Positions 26,968 through 35,225 of a stretch of 46,225 nt of DNA are shown here, one piece after another. The DNA lies in NCBI GenBank assembly GCA_013297925.1, contig JAAFJC010000022.1, positions 1-46,225 on the forward strand, in the 5' to 3' direction. The position numbers and the translations under genes are program-made. Under the pieces are notes generated by a model. The model saw nothing but the letters and a program-made list of their open reading frames with translations, did no database searches and was not told the DNA's origin. The stretch is from Comamonadaceae bacterium (lineage in GTDB: Bacteria; Pseudomonadota; Gammaproteobacteria; Burkholderiales; Burkholderiaceae_C). Each line of letters begins with the position of its first letter. Positions within the stretch are counted from its first letter, which is position 1.

Positions 26968-28506
26968 TCAAGGTTGAGGTGTAAACGCCATCGAGGTGGG
27001 GGACACGCCTGTCGCAGGCGCTGTGCCTAGCGGTAATAAGGCTCCAGAGGAAGGGTGGATACTGTAGGCAGAAATATTTTTGCTTATCTGGTTAGTCACG
27101 TGAACAGATTTTCCGCTTGGATCAACCACCACCTTGATTGGGTTCGCGCCAGAGGCAACTGGCGTGCCAAGCGATGTCAAAGCTCCTGTGGCGGCATTGA
27201 TGCTATAGGCCGAGATATTGTTGCTATTGAAGTTCGCCACGTAGGCAAACCTACCGCTCGGATCGATAGCCACCGAAACCGGTTGTATGCCAGCGGCAAC
27301 TGTGCCCAGTGATGTTAAAGCCCCCGTGGTGAGGTTGACACTGTAAGCAGACAGGTCGTTGCTGGTAGCGTTTGCCACATAGATAAAGTTTCCGCTCGGA
27401 TGAAACGCCAAAGATATGGGCGATTGGCCTGTTGGCACGCCCGAGCCTATTTCCGTTAACGCCCCCGTGACAAGGTCAATGCTGTAGGTTGAAATGCTAT
27501 GGACACCACGGTTCGCTACATAGACATATCGGCCGCTCGGATCAACCACCACCGAAGCAGGGCTTCTGCCAGAAGCCACAATGGTGCCCAGCATCAATGC
27601 GCCTGAGCTAGGGTTGATGCTGTAGGTCAAGACGCCGCTGTTTAATTCGTTCGCCAAATAAGCGTACTTGCCAGTGGGATCAACTGCCAAAGAATTTGGG
27701 AAGCCGCTAGCCGTCACTGGCGAGCCCACCTCGGTTAATGAGCCGGTGGCCAAGTTAATGCTGAAGCTGGCGACATTGTTGCTGCCCGAGTTCACCACAT
27801 AGACATATTTACCACTCGGATCAACCACAACATCAACAGGCGTTAAGCCCGCTGATGTTGACGTGCCCACTTTAGTCAATGAGCCGGTGGTGGAACTGAA
27901 GCTGTAGATCGAGATGCTGTTGTCGCCACTGTCCGCCACATAGGCAAAGATGGGATTGTCTGCACAAGACAGAATCACCGTGGCCACGCTGCCCGCCACG
28001 ACTGCGCCACTACCGCCGCTCAGCGTGCAAGTTTGGCGCAGGGGTTGATCATTGATCACGACACTGTAGGTGCTGCCTGCAGGCAAGCCGCTGGCCACAC
28101 TGTAAAAGCCATTGGCCACGATATTGATCGGCGCACCGCCGTTGATGGACAGGGTAAGCGTCTTGTTCACGCCGATACCATTGACGACGGCCAACAAGCT
28201 GCCCGGACCAGCGGCGGCATTACAGATGTATTGGGTTTGCGCGGCATTGATTTCACTGGCATCCAAAATGCCGTTGTCATTGGCATCCAAGCCCATCTGC
28301 ACCTGCGTGCCGCCGTTGATGCAAGTTGCGTGGCCAGGTGCTAAGGTGGTTAACAGCAGCAACGAGTTTGTTCCGTTCGCTCCATTTGTTCCGTTTGTCC
28401 CATTGGCGCCGTTCGCACCACTGCCCGAGCCGCCGCAGGCGCTGAATGCGAACACAACAAGCAATGTCAGCAGTGATTTCCAAGCAGTCAAACCAAAGAT
28501 ACTCAT
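26968..28506 (-). CDS. Lipoprotein with collagen-like repeat, DUF7151-like unit and seven-bladed YVTN beta-propeller
   Basis: A 512-residue probable lipoprotein. The lipobox is FAFSACG with Cys24, followed by a Gly-X-Y run (GANGANGTNGTNGANGTN) and one DUF7151-like unit (LAPGHATCINGGTQVQMGLD, DASEINAAQTQYICN). The C-terminal half has seven repeats of about 45-50 residues with the text VDPSGKYVYVVNSGSNNVAS, GKYAYLAN, GRYVYVAN, GNFIYVAN, GRFAYVAN and so on, a lactonase/YVTN-type propeller. The underlying DNA is an imperfect tandem repeat of about 140 bases. The N-terminal design matches the lipoprotein at 22287-24098, but the propeller is of a different class. It converges with the kinase gene. 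Confidence 0.88.
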   Translation of the reverse strand: MSIFGLTAWKSLLTLLVVFAFSACGGSGSGANGANGTNGTNGANGTNSLLLLTTLAPGHATCINGGTQVQMGLDANDNGILDASEINAAQTQYICNAAAGPGSLLAVVNGIGVNKTLTLSINGGAPINIVANGFYSVASGLPAGSTYSVVINDQPLRQTCTLSGGSGAVVAGSVATVILSCADNPIFAYVADSGDNSISIYSFSSTTGSLTKVGTSTSAGLTPVDVVVDPSGKYVYVVNSGSNNVASFSINLATGSLTEVGSPVTASGFPNSLAVDPTGKYAYLANELNSGVLTYSINPSSGALMLGTIVASGRSPASVVVDPSGRYVYVANRGVHSISTYSIDLVTGALTEIGSGVPTGQSPISLAFHPSGNFIYVANATSNDLSAYSVNLTTGALTSLGTVAAGIQPVSVAIDPSGRFAYVANFNSNNISAYSINAATGALTSLGTPVASGANPIKVVVDPSGKSVHVTNQISKNISAYSIHPSSGALLPLGTAPATGVSPTSMAFTPQP

Positions 28507-28635
28507 CGCAGTCCTCTTTATGCGTTTAGGGCAAGAGGAATTGTTGGCTGATCAATCATGCAAAGCAATAGTCCAATCGTACTAACGCATGCCTGAGAAA
28601 AATCCGGCGCGCCCCAAAAGAACAGACCAAAAACA

Positions 28636-28688
28636 GCAGCTGACTGGCATAAAAAATATGTGCGAATTGCTATTTAATTCATAGCAAC
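28636..28688 (-). repeat. Dispersed two-hairpin repeat, copy R7 (upstream of symporter)
   Basis: GGCATAAAAAATATGTGC is followed by TTGCTAT and ATAGCAA, a perfect 7-bp stem with a 7-base loop. This is an intergenic copy with both hairpins intact, between the YVTN lipoprotein and the symporter. Confidence 0.85.
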
Positions 28689-28743
28689 TGATGCCACGGA
28701 ATTTCTGCGGAAAAACCCTCGATCTCGCATTTACTTGCGTCAA

Positions 28744-28760
28744 TTGGCATGCAAGCTGCA
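28744..28760 (+). promoter_or_regulatory. Possible sigma-54 promoter for the sodium:solute symporter
   Basis: TTGGCATGCAAGCTGCA has GG and GC exactly 10 bases apart and differs from the -24/-12 consensus TTGGCACG-N4-TTGCA at two places. It ends 36 bases before the symporter start. A chance match is possible; no activator site was identified. Confidence 0.35.
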
Positions 28761-28796
28761 TAAAATCGGCGCTAGCACTGTTTTGGAGAGCCTGCT

Positions 28797-30248
28797 GTGA
28801 ATTCACTGATCATTTTTGTGGCCTTTTATCTGGCTGTCACGATTGCTATTGGTTTAACGGCTGCGCGCCGTGTCAAAAATTCGTCGGATTACATGGTGGC
28901 TGGCCGCAGCTTGCCGCTGTATATGAACATGGCCACGGTGTTTGCCACCTGGTTTGGCGCAGAGACTGTGCTCTCGATCTCGGCCACCTTCGCACGCGAT
29001 GGGCTGGCTGGCATTCCCGGCGACCCGTTTGGCGCTTCGCTTTGCCTCGTGCTGGCCGCTTTGCTCTTTGCCAAGCTCTTCTATCGCATGAATCTGATGA
29101 CGATTGGCGATTTTTACAAACAGCGCTATGGCAAAACCGTGGAAGTGATCACCAGCTTTGCCATCGTGGCCTCCTATCTGGGCTGGACATCAGCGCAAAT
29201 GACGGCGCTGGGCTTGGTGATCCATGTGCTGTCGGGCGGCGCGGTGAGCCTGAGTGCGGCCATTTTGATCGGCGGCATCGTGGTCTTGGTTTATACGATT
29301 TTTGGCGGCATGTGGTCGGTCGCATTCACCGATTTGTTCCAAGTGGTGGTGATCATCATTGGCCTCTCGCTGGTGGCTTGGCTGGTGAGCGATATGGCAG
29401 GCGGCGCGCAAAAGGTGATCGCGCAGGCTGCGGCCGATGGCAAATTCAATTGGATTCCGGCGGACAGCAAAGGCTGGTGGGCGATGGCAGGCGCATTCTT
29501 CGCTTTCGCTTTTGGCTCGATTCCTCAGCAAGACGTGTTCCAGCGGATGACGAGTGCGAAAGATGAGAAAACAGCTGTGCGTGGCACCGTCTTCGGCGGC
29601 TTGATCTATTTTGCCTTCGCCTTCGTGCCGATCTTCATTGCCTATGCCGCCGTCGTGTCTGACCCTGCCGTGGCCAAGCTCTTTGGCGCTGAGGATGCGC
29701 GGGAAATTCAGCGCGTATTGCCAGATTTGGTGCTTAACAAAATGCCTCTGTGGGCGCAGGTGATGTTTTTTGGCGCGCTGCTCTCGGCCATTTTGTCCAC
29801 GGCCAGCGGCGCTTTGCTCGCGCCCACCTCGCTGTTTACTGAGAACGTGCTCAAGCCTTTCGCACCGAAAATGAACGACAAGCAATTTCTCTTCACCTTG
29901 CGCTTGGTCTTGGTGACCTTCACCGCCATTGCCCTGCTCTTTGCCTTGAACAGCAAGAGCACCATGTATGAAATGGTGCAAAACGCGTACAACGTGACGC
30001 TAGCCGGGGCATTCATCCCCTTGGTGGCAGGCGCTTATTGGAAGCGTGCGACCACGCAGGGCGCATTGTTTGCATCGATTGGCGGCTTGGGCGTTTGGCT
30101 CGGCGCGATGAATCTGGCCGCAGATGCCATGATTCCTGCCAACTTGCTGGGCTTGTTTGCTTCAGCCATCTTGATGGTATTGGGCTCACTTGCACCGCAA
30201 GTCATCAAAAACGCAGGGGCACCGATTCCGGCGCACGCGCTTGCGTAA
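28797..30248 (+). CDS. Sodium:solute symporter family protein
   Basis: A 483-residue inner-membrane symporter of the SSS family with about 13 helices. Characteristic blocks are AARRVKNSSDYMVAGRSLPL near the N-terminus, FATWFGAETVLSISATFARD, IGDFYKQRYGK, VYTIFGGMWSVAFTDLFQ and FGSIPQQDVFQRMTSA. Members carry carboxylates, amino acids or sugars with sodium; the ligand here is not evident. It begins with GTG at 28797, 12 bases after GGAG. It has its own upstream region with repeat R7 and a possible sigma-54 site, and is followed by fmdB. Confidence 0.9.
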   Translation: MNSLIIFVAFYLAVTIAIGLTAARRVKNSSDYMVAGRSLPLYMNMATVFATWFGAETVLSISATFARDGLAGIPGDPFGASLCLVLAALLFAKLFYRMNLMTIGDFYKQRYGKTVEVITSFAIVASYLGWTSAQMTALGLVIHVLSGGAVSLSAAILIGGIVVLVYTIFGGMWSVAFTDLFQVVVIIIGLSLVAWLVSDMAGGAQKVIAQAAADGKFNWIPADSKGWWAMAGAFFAFAFGSIPQQDVFQRMTSAKDEKTAVRGTVFGGLIYFAFAFVPIFIAYAAVVSDPAVAKLFGAEDAREIQRVLPDLVLNKMPLWAQVMFFGALLSAILSTASGALLAPTSLFTENVLKPFAPKMNDKQFLFTLRLVLVTFTAIALLFALNSKSTMYEMVQNAYNVTLAGAFIPLVAGAYWKRATTQGALFASIGGLGVWLGAMNLAADAMIPANLLGLFASAILMVLGSLAPQVIKNAGAPIPAHALA

Positions 30249-30250
30249 AC

Positions 30251-30294
30251 CGGGCAAACTATAATGCTGGGTTGCCCGTCAATGCGGCGGGCAA
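30251..30294 (+). promoter_or_regulatory. fmdB leader: -10 element and alternative hairpins
   Basis: TATAAT at 30260-30265 is a perfect -10 box, with no good -35 at 17 bases. TTGCCCG (30272-30278) can pair either with CGGGCAA before it (30251-30257) or with CGGGCAA after it (30288-30294); the two hairpins exclude each other. The upstream one would close the symporter transcript, the downstream one would start the fmdB leader. No strong T-tract follows either. Confidence 0.45.
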
Positions 30295-30315
30295 ATCTAA
30301 TTTGTTCTCAGCGCC

Positions 30316-30669
30316 ATGCCGATTTACGCCTACAAATGCTCTGCCTGCGGCCATGCCAAAGACGTGCTGCAAAAAATCTCCGATGATCCACTTACCACTT
30401 GCCCAGCTTGTGGTGCTGCGGCATTCTCTAAACAAGTGACTGCCGCTGGCTTTCAACTCAAGGGGGCGGGTTGGTATGTGAGCGATTTTCGTGGGGGTGG
30501 CGACGGCGCGAACAGTGGTGTAGGCAAGCCTGCCGAAGCTGCCAAGACAGATACTGCGGCTATAGCCCCCGCTGCTGCTGCTGCCTCACCTGCTGCCAGC
30601 CCGGCTCCAGCGCCTGCAGCACCCGCGCCTGTTGCTACAAAATCAGTAGCTGCTCCCGCAGCATCCTAG
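30316..30669 (+). CDS. FmdB-like zinc ribbon protein
   Basis: A 117-residue protein whose first 60 residues are a CxxC zinc ribbon (FmdB/CxxC_CXXC_SSSS family): Cys8 and Cys11 in YKCSACGHAK, Cys29 and Cys32 in TTCPACGAAA, then SKQVTAAGFQLKGAGWYVSD. Function is not firmly known; it may act as a small regulator. The rest is an Ala/Pro-rich tail. The last residues, ATKSVAAPAAS, and the stop codon come from dispersed repeat R8. It starts the conserved block fmdB - DUF502 - aspS and may share their promoter at about 30260. Confidence 0.9.
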   Translation: MPIYAYKCSACGHAKDVLQKISDDPLTTCPACGAAAFSKQVTAAGFQLKGAGWYVSDFRGGGDGANSGVGKPAEAAKTDTAAIAPAAAAASPAASPAPAPAAPAPVATKSVAAPAAS

Positions 30670-30683
30670 CCGGTCAATGAGTG
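30631..30683 (+). repeat. Dispersed repeat, copy R8 (coding, C-terminus of the FmdB-like protein)
   Basis: GCTAC and GTAGC form a perfect stem around AAAATCA, followed by TGCTCCCGCAG and, after the stop, TAGCCGGTCAATGA. Codon by codon it aligns without gaps with R1 over about 15 codons, giving ATKSVAAPAAS then a stop. Confidence 0.75.
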
Positions 30684-30731
30684 AATTGGCACTGAAATAC
30701 CCTTGAAATCCGGCTCTGAGACACTCCATCC

Positions 30732-31388
30732 ATGATGAAATCTATCCGTAAATGGCTGCTCGCAGGTTTGCTTGTGATCGTGCCCGTGATGGTCACGCTC
30801 TGGGTGCTCGATTGGATTGTCTCCAGCCTAGATAAAACCCTGCAAATCCTTCCCGGCGATTGGCATCCCGATAAGTTGATCGGCTTCCATATCCCCGGCT
30901 TTGGCGTATTGCTCGCCTTTGCCATCTTGCTGGTTGTTGGCGCAGCGGCCAGTAATTTCTTGGGTAAAAAGCTCGTGTCTTGGTGGGATGCGCTGCTCAA
31001 TCGCATTCCCGTGGTGCGCTCGATTTATTCCAGCGTCAAGCAAGTCTCGGATACGCTGTTCTCAGACAGTGGCAACGCTTTCCGCACTGCTGTGCTCGTG
31101 CAGTGGCCGCGCGAGAATGTCTGGACGATTGCCTTCATCACTGGCACGCCGATTGGCGAAGTCGCTGAGCATTTGAAGAATGGCGGCGCTGATGAATACG
31201 TGAGCGTTTATGTGCCGACTACGCCCAACCCCACAGGCGGCTATTTCGTCTTGCTCAAGAAGAGCGATTGCATCGAACTCAAGATGAGCGTGGATGAAGC
31301 GCTCAAATACATCGTCTCGATGGGCGTGGTTGTGCCAGGTGGCGTCGTTAAGCCAGATTCAAGCAAAGCTGTATCAGCTTCTGTTTGA
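30732..31388 (+). CDS. DUF502 family membrane protein
   Basis: A 218-residue inner-membrane protein of the DUF502 family. Two helices lie near the N-terminus (WLLAGLLVIVPVMVTLWVLD and FGVLLAFAILLVVGAAASNF), followed by a conserved cytoplasmic part with IPVVRSIYSSVKQVSDTLF, VLVQWPRENVWTIAFITG and VYVPTTPNPTGGYFVLLKK. Function is unknown. It lies 62 bases after fmdB and in many Burkholderiales directly precedes aspS; here an antisense glycosyltransferase separates the two. Confidence 0.92.
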   Translation: MMKSIRKWLLAGLLVIVPVMVTLWVLDWIVSSLDKTLQILPGDWHPDKLIGFHIPGFGVLLAFAILLVVGAAASNFLGKKLVSWWDALLNRIPVVRSIYSSVKQVSDTLFSDSGNAFRTAVLVQWPRENVWTIAFITGTPIGEVAEHLKNGGADEYVSVYVPTTPNPTGGYFVLLKKSDCIELKMSVDEALKYIVSMGVVVPGGVVKPDSSKAVSASV

Positions 31389-31400
31389 ACCAATGGCCAG

Positions 31401-32183
31401 CTATTTCAGGATACTTTTTTCCTGTTGATCTTGTACCCAGTAGCCGCGAAGCTTGTCTGGATATTGCAGTTTTTTGCTGGTCAACAGACCTTGGCGAGCC
31501 ACCCACCTGCTGTCCATGATGTTGACTTCCGGCTTGTCGGCCAAATGTTCAAACACGGTTGGCCCTGTCATGTCGTAAACGCTCTTTAAAGTGTTTTCTT
31601 GGATATTTCGCAAGATCTGCATGGCAATGGTGTGAAGCAAAGGATTGCCCGCCTCCTGCGCGGCAAAACAGTAGTTTGTTAGTCGGCCGTCGCTACCGCG
31701 CAAAATCAGCTCTGGATTGGCTATGGCCATCAAGCGATGAACCGGCCAGCACAGCGCAGTATCCATATCGGCATACATGCCGCCATGCTGGTAGATTGCC
31801 AAGATGCGCCAAAAATCTGCTTTCGCTGCGCCAATTTGTAGTTTTGAATAAGCCTCGAAAATCGCCCCAGAAAAATGCGTCTGGATAAATTCTGCGCACT
31901 CGTCATCCAAGCTCAAGCGCACCTCACAGCGATAAGCGAGCAGGCGATTCCACAAATAATTGACATACACAGCAAGAGTGACGCGGTCCGTGTAATTTGT
32001 AAACCAAACAATGCTGGGTGCTTGAGCGTTTTTCGCTTTGACCAGTGGCGCGGCTAGCCTAGGCACTACAAATCGTTTTTTCGGAAACAGCATCAAGTGC
32101 AAATAAAACAGGGGTTTGAGCAAGTTTCCAAACAGCTTCATCAGCCGAATCACGGTATAGCGCCAAATTTTGAACAAGAGCAT
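31401..32183 (-). CDS. Glycosyltransferase with DXD motif (sugar-binding region family)
   Basis: A 260-residue glycosyltransferase of the type that uses nucleotide sugars for capsule or surface glycans. The conserved core is AKADFWRILAIYQHGGMYAD followed by MDTALCWP, where DMD is the metal-binding DXD. Upstream, SIVWFTNYTDRVTLAVYVN replaces the usual start of the domain. The frame is open to 32348, which would overlap aspS; I prefer ATG 32183, with 32141 also possible. It is antisense to both neighbours and has no glycan gene beside it. It breaks the usual DUF502 - aspS order and its AT content looks higher than theirs, so it may be a recent arrival. Confidence 0.8.
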   Translation of the reverse strand: MLLFKIWRYTVIRLMKLFGNLLKPLFYLHLMLFPKKRFVVPRLAAPLVKAKNAQAPSIVWFTNYTDRVTLAVYVNYLWNRLLAYRCEVRLSLDDECAEFIQTHFSGAIFEAYSKLQIGAAKADFWRILAIYQHGGMYADMDTALCWPVHRLMAIANPELILRGSDGRLTNYCFAAQEAGNPLLHTIAMQILRNIQENTLKSVYDMTGPTVFEHLADKPEVNIMDSRWVARQGLLTSKKLQYPDKLRGYWVQDQQEKSILK

Positions 32184-32340
32184 GATGAACTTTGGGAGAG
32201 TAGGAACAGAGCAAATCCGCAAAACCAGCCCCGAATATAATGCGAGGTTGTCTTTTTTCACCGCTTTGCGTGGCGATAAGGCTCGAAATTTTCTTTGCTG
32301 ATTTATCTTGATTGAAACTATGTCTTTCCAAGCCACCTCC

Positions 32341-34140
32341 ATGCGCACAAGCTATGCCGGCCTCGTGACCGAAGCGCAACTGGGCCAAACCGTCACGCTC
32401 TGTGGCTGGGTCAATCGCCGCCGCGATCATGGTGGCGTGATTTTTATTGATCTGCGTGATCGTGAAGGCACGGTGCAGGTGGTCTGCGATCCTGATCGCG
32501 CTGAGACCTTCAAAGTGGCCGAAGGCGTGCGCAATGAGTTTTGCGTGCAACTCAAAGGCCTCGTGCGCGCCCGCCCCGCTGGCACGACGAATGACAACAT
32601 CAAGAGCGGCAAGATTGAAATTCTCTGCCACGAGCTCACCGTGCTCAATGCATCGGTGACGCCGCCGTTCCAATTGGATGACGACAACCTGAGCGAGACC
32701 ACGCGCCTCACCCATCGCGTGCTCGATCTGCGCCGCCCTTATATGCAGAATAACTTGATGCTGCGCTACAAAGTCGCGATGACGGTGCGCAACTATCTCG
32801 ATCAGCATGGCTTCATCGACATCGAAACGCCGATGCTCACCAAATCCACACCGGAAGGCGCACGCGACTACCTAGTGCCCAGCCGCGTGCATGACGGCCA
32901 ATTCTTCGCGCTGCCCCAGTCGCCCCAGCTTTTCAAGCAGCTCTTGATGGTGGCCGGCTACGACCGTTATTACCAAATCACCAAGTGCTTCCGCGATGAA
33001 GATTTGCGCGCGGATCGCCAGCCTGAGTTCACGCAGATTGATATCGAAACCAGCTTCCTCACCGAGCAAGAAATCCGCGACATGTTCCAAGGAATGATGA
33101 CGCAAGTGTTCAAGCAGACGATGAATGTTGATCTCGGCGAATTCCCGGTGATGAAGTATGCGGACGCGATGTACAAATACGGCTCGGATAAGCCCGATCT
33201 GCGCGTGATGCTTGAATTCACTGAAATGACCGAAGAGATGAAGACGGTAGATTTCAAAGTCTTCAGCGGCGCTGCGAACATGAAGGGCGGCCGCGTGGTG
33301 GCCATGCGCGTACCCCAGGGTGGTGTGGAAGGCGCGGGCTTCTCACGCAGTGATATTGATGGCTTCACCGAATTCGTGAAAATCTACGGTGCTAAGGGCT
33401 TGGCCTACATCAAGGTGCTGGATCTGGCAAAAGGTCGTGATGGCTTGCAGAGCCCAATCGTGAAAAACATCCATGACGAAGCCTTGAATGCTCTGCTGCA
33501 AAAAACCGGCGCACAAAACGGAGACATCATTTTCTTTGGTGCAGACAAAGAAAAAATCGTCAACGACGCAATCGGCAACCTGCGCATCAAAATCGGTCAC
33601 AGCGATTTCGGCAAAAAAGGCGGCCTCTTCGTGGATCGCTGGGCACCGATGTGGGTGGTGGATTTCCCGATGTTCGAATACGACGAAGAAAACCAACGCT
33701 ACACCGCCGTACACCACCCCTTCACCGCGCCTAAAGACGGCCATGAAGATTGGATGGTCACCGCGCCTGAGAAGTGCATCGCCAAGGGCTACGACATGGT
33801 GCTCAACGGCTGGGAAATCGGCGGCGGCTCGGTGCGTATTCACCGCGCTGATGTGCAGGCCAAGGTGTTTGATGCGCTCAAAATCACGCCCGAAGAGCAA
33901 CAACTCAAATTCGGCTTCTTGCTTGATGCTTTGCAATACGGCGCGCCTCCGCATGGCGGCTTGGCTTTCGGCTTAGACCGCATCGTCACCCTCATGACCA
34001 AAGCCGAATCCATCCGTGATGTGATTGCATTCCCCAAGACGCAACGCGCCCAGTGTTTGCTCACTCAAGCGCCTTCGCCCGTGGATGAGAAGCAATTGCG
34101 CGAGCTGCATATCAAGCTGCGCACGCCGGCGGCGGCTTGA
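32341..34140 (+). CDS. aspS: Aspartate-tRNA ligase
   Basis: A 599-residue class IIb aminoacyl-tRNA synthetase of bacterial length. The OB-fold anticodon domain has [20 protein letters not shown], motif 2 is [20 protein letters not shown], the GAD insertion domain lies between, and motif 3 is [13 protein letters not shown]. His30 in RRRDHGG is the residue reported in non-discriminating AspRS enzymes (Pseudomonas aeruginosa type) that also charge tRNA-Asn, so it is probably such an enzyme. The frame is open from 32308, but MRTSYAGLV at 32341 matches family starts best. It ends in the gap that holds nested inverted repeats. Confidence 0.96.
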   Translation: MRTSYAGLVTEAQLGQTVTLCGWVNRRRDHGGVIFIDLRDREGTVQVVCDPDRAETFKVAEGVRNEFCVQLKGLVRARPAGTTNDNIKSGKIEILCHELTVLNASVTPPFQLDDDNLSETTRLTHRVLDLRRPYMQNNLMLRYKVAMTVRNYLDQHGFIDIETPMLTKSTPEGARDYLVPSRVHDGQFFALPQSPQLFKQLLMVAGYDRYYQITKCFRDEDLRADRQPEFTQIDIETSFLTEQEIRDMFQGMMTQVFKQTMNVDLGEFPVMKYADAMYKYGSDKPDLRVMLEFTEMTEEMKTVDFKVFSGAANMKGGRVVAMRVPQGGVEGAGFSRSDIDGFTEFVKIYGAKGLAYIKVLDLAKGRDGLQSPIVKNIHDEALNALLQKTGAQNGDIIFFGADKEKIVNDAIGNLRIKIGHSDFGKKGGLFVDRWAPMWVVDFPMFEYDEENQRYTAVHHPFTAPKDGHEDWMVTAPEKCIAKGYDMVLNGWEIGGGSVRIHRADVQAKVFDALKITPEEQQLKFGFLLDALQYGAPPHGGLAFGLDRIVTLMTKAESIRDVIAFPKTQRAQCLLTQAPSPVDEKQLRELHIKLRTPAAA

Positions 34141-34146
34141 TTTAGC

Positions 34147-34164
34147 TTATTGCGGCGGCAATAA
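34147..34164. other. Short hairpin just after aspS
   Basis: TTATTGC and GCAATAA form a perfect 7-bp stem around GGCG, 6 bases after the aspS stop. No T-tract follows on the plus strand, so termination is doubtful. Confidence 0.4.
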
Positions 34165-34208
34165 AGGGCTGAACAATCCATTGCACAGCTTCTTCGCTTC
34201 GGTCAAAC

Positions 34209-34504
34209 GCACGTCAGAGCACCCGGGGCGGATGGCTCCATGTCCTCCGGCGGCGCTGAGGGTTGGTTTGGCTTCGGTGACCTGAATGCGCCGCCTCCCC
34301 CTTTACTTGCGCCATCCGCCCCGGGTGCTCTGACGTGCTTGGCACGAATTGGCCGTTTTGGCGCGCCACCACACTCATGCCCGTCCGATGCGGCTTTGTG
34401 TCTGGCGCAAGTAAAGGGGGAGGCGGGAGACAGCATAAGCCGGAGAGGACACTGCCAGTACCCGCCGGAGGACATGGAGCCAGACGCAAAGCCGCATCGG
34501 ATGG
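34209..34504. repeat. Nested inverted-repeat cluster in the aspS-marC gap
   Basis: Four inverted pairs interlock in 296 bases with no convincing gene. Pair A is 34209-34236 with 34311-34338 (28 bases, perfect). Pair B is 34291-34314 with 34403-34426 (24, perfect). Pair C is 34233-34253 with 34462-34482 (21, perfect). Pair D is 34381-34405 with 34480-34504 (25 bases, two differences). Pairs A and B share bases 34311-34314, and C overlaps A at its edge, so not all hairpins can form together. The segment is GC-rich. It looks like several short repeat modules inserted in opposite orientations; short open frames on both strands are by-products. The whole gap, 34141-34523, has no gene. Confidence 0.85.
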
Positions 34505-34523
34505 GCTGCACGCTAGCAGCGCA

Positions 34524-35150
34524 TTATTTCCCGAGCGCCGGAAAGAGCTTCGTCAATCCATCGGCCATCACCTCCACTGCGAGTGCAGCAAGGATCAAGC
34601 CCATCAGGCGGGTCATCACGTTGATGCCGGTTTTGCCGAGGATGCGGGCAATGGGAGTGGCCAATGAGAAGCAAATGTAGGTCGCCAGCGCGATCACCAC
34701 GCCGTAGCCCACCAATGTGCCGAGCTGCAAATAGGTTTTGGCTTTTTCGGCATAGATCACGACCGTTGACATCGTGGCAGGGCCTGTAAGCAGCGGAATC
34801 GTGAGCGGCACCACAGCGATGCTGGTGCGGGCGGCCATCTCGGCTTCGTTCATATCGGCTTGCGCAGATTTGGCTTCGGCGGGCTGGGCGTTGAGCATAG
34901 CCAGCGATGAAGTAAGAAGCAGCATGCCGCCACCGACTTGGAAGCTGGCCAGCGTGATGCCGAAAAATTCCAAGAGCTTGAGACCAAGCAAGGCGCTGAT
35001 GGCAATCACCACAAATGTGCTGAAGCTCGCCACCAGAATCGTGCGCTTTCTTTGCTCGCGCGAGAAGCCTTGCGTGTAGTGGATGAAGAAAGGCACGCAG
35101 GCCAGCGGATTAACGATGGCCAGCAGGGTGACGAGGGCTTTTGTATCCAT
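34524..35150 (-). CDS. MarC family integral membrane protein
   Basis: A 208-residue inner-membrane protein with about six helices. The start MDTKALVTLLAIVNPLACVP and the block IAVVPLTIPLLTGPATMSTV are the MarC/UPF0056 signature; the C-terminus ITRLMGLILAALAVEVMADG-like text (INVMTRLMGLILAALAVEVM) is also typical. Function is unknown despite the name. It converges with aspS across the inverted-repeat cluster. Its upstream 75 bases, before the SDR stop, are mostly repeat R9. Confidence 0.92.
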   Translation of the reverse strand: MDTKALVTLLAIVNPLACVPFFIHYTQGFSREQRKRTILVASFSTFVVIAISALLGLKLLEFFGITLASFQVGGGMLLLTSSLAMLNAQPAEAKSAQADMNEAEMAARTSIAVVPLTIPLLTGPATMSTVVIYAEKAKTYLQLGTLVGYGVVIALATYICFSLATPIARILGKTGINVMTRLMGLILAALAVEVMADGLTKLFPALGK

Positions 35151-35160
35151 TTTTTAGTCT

Positions 35161-35219
35161 TTTCTATTGATCGCCGGCAAAGAATCTGTGGGAGGCGCTA
35201 TTAAATTCATAGTGATCAT
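35161..35219 (-). repeat. Dispersed repeat, copy R9 (between SDR and marC)
   Basis: GCCGGCAAAGAATCTGTGGG is close to R2 and R5. It is followed by CGCTAT and ATAGTG around TAAATTC, a stem with one G-T pair. It fills the gap between the SDR stop and the marC start, and so lies in the marC leader. Confidence 0.88.
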
Positions 35220-35225
35220 ATGGCC

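Noticed and set aside
26990-27960. Tandem DNA repeat of about 140 bases as a non-coding repeat array or CRISPR
   Set aside because: It is explained by the seven propeller blades of the YVTN lipoprotein; units are imperfect and fully coding.
31360-31390. Another copy of the dispersed repeat at the end of DUF502 (AAAGCTGTATCAGCTTCTG)
   Set aside because: Only a short stretch resembles the element and neither hairpin is complete.
34203-34680. Open frames on both strands in the inverted-repeat cluster
   Set aside because: They follow from the symmetry and GC content of the repeats, overlap each other and marC, and show no family resemblance.
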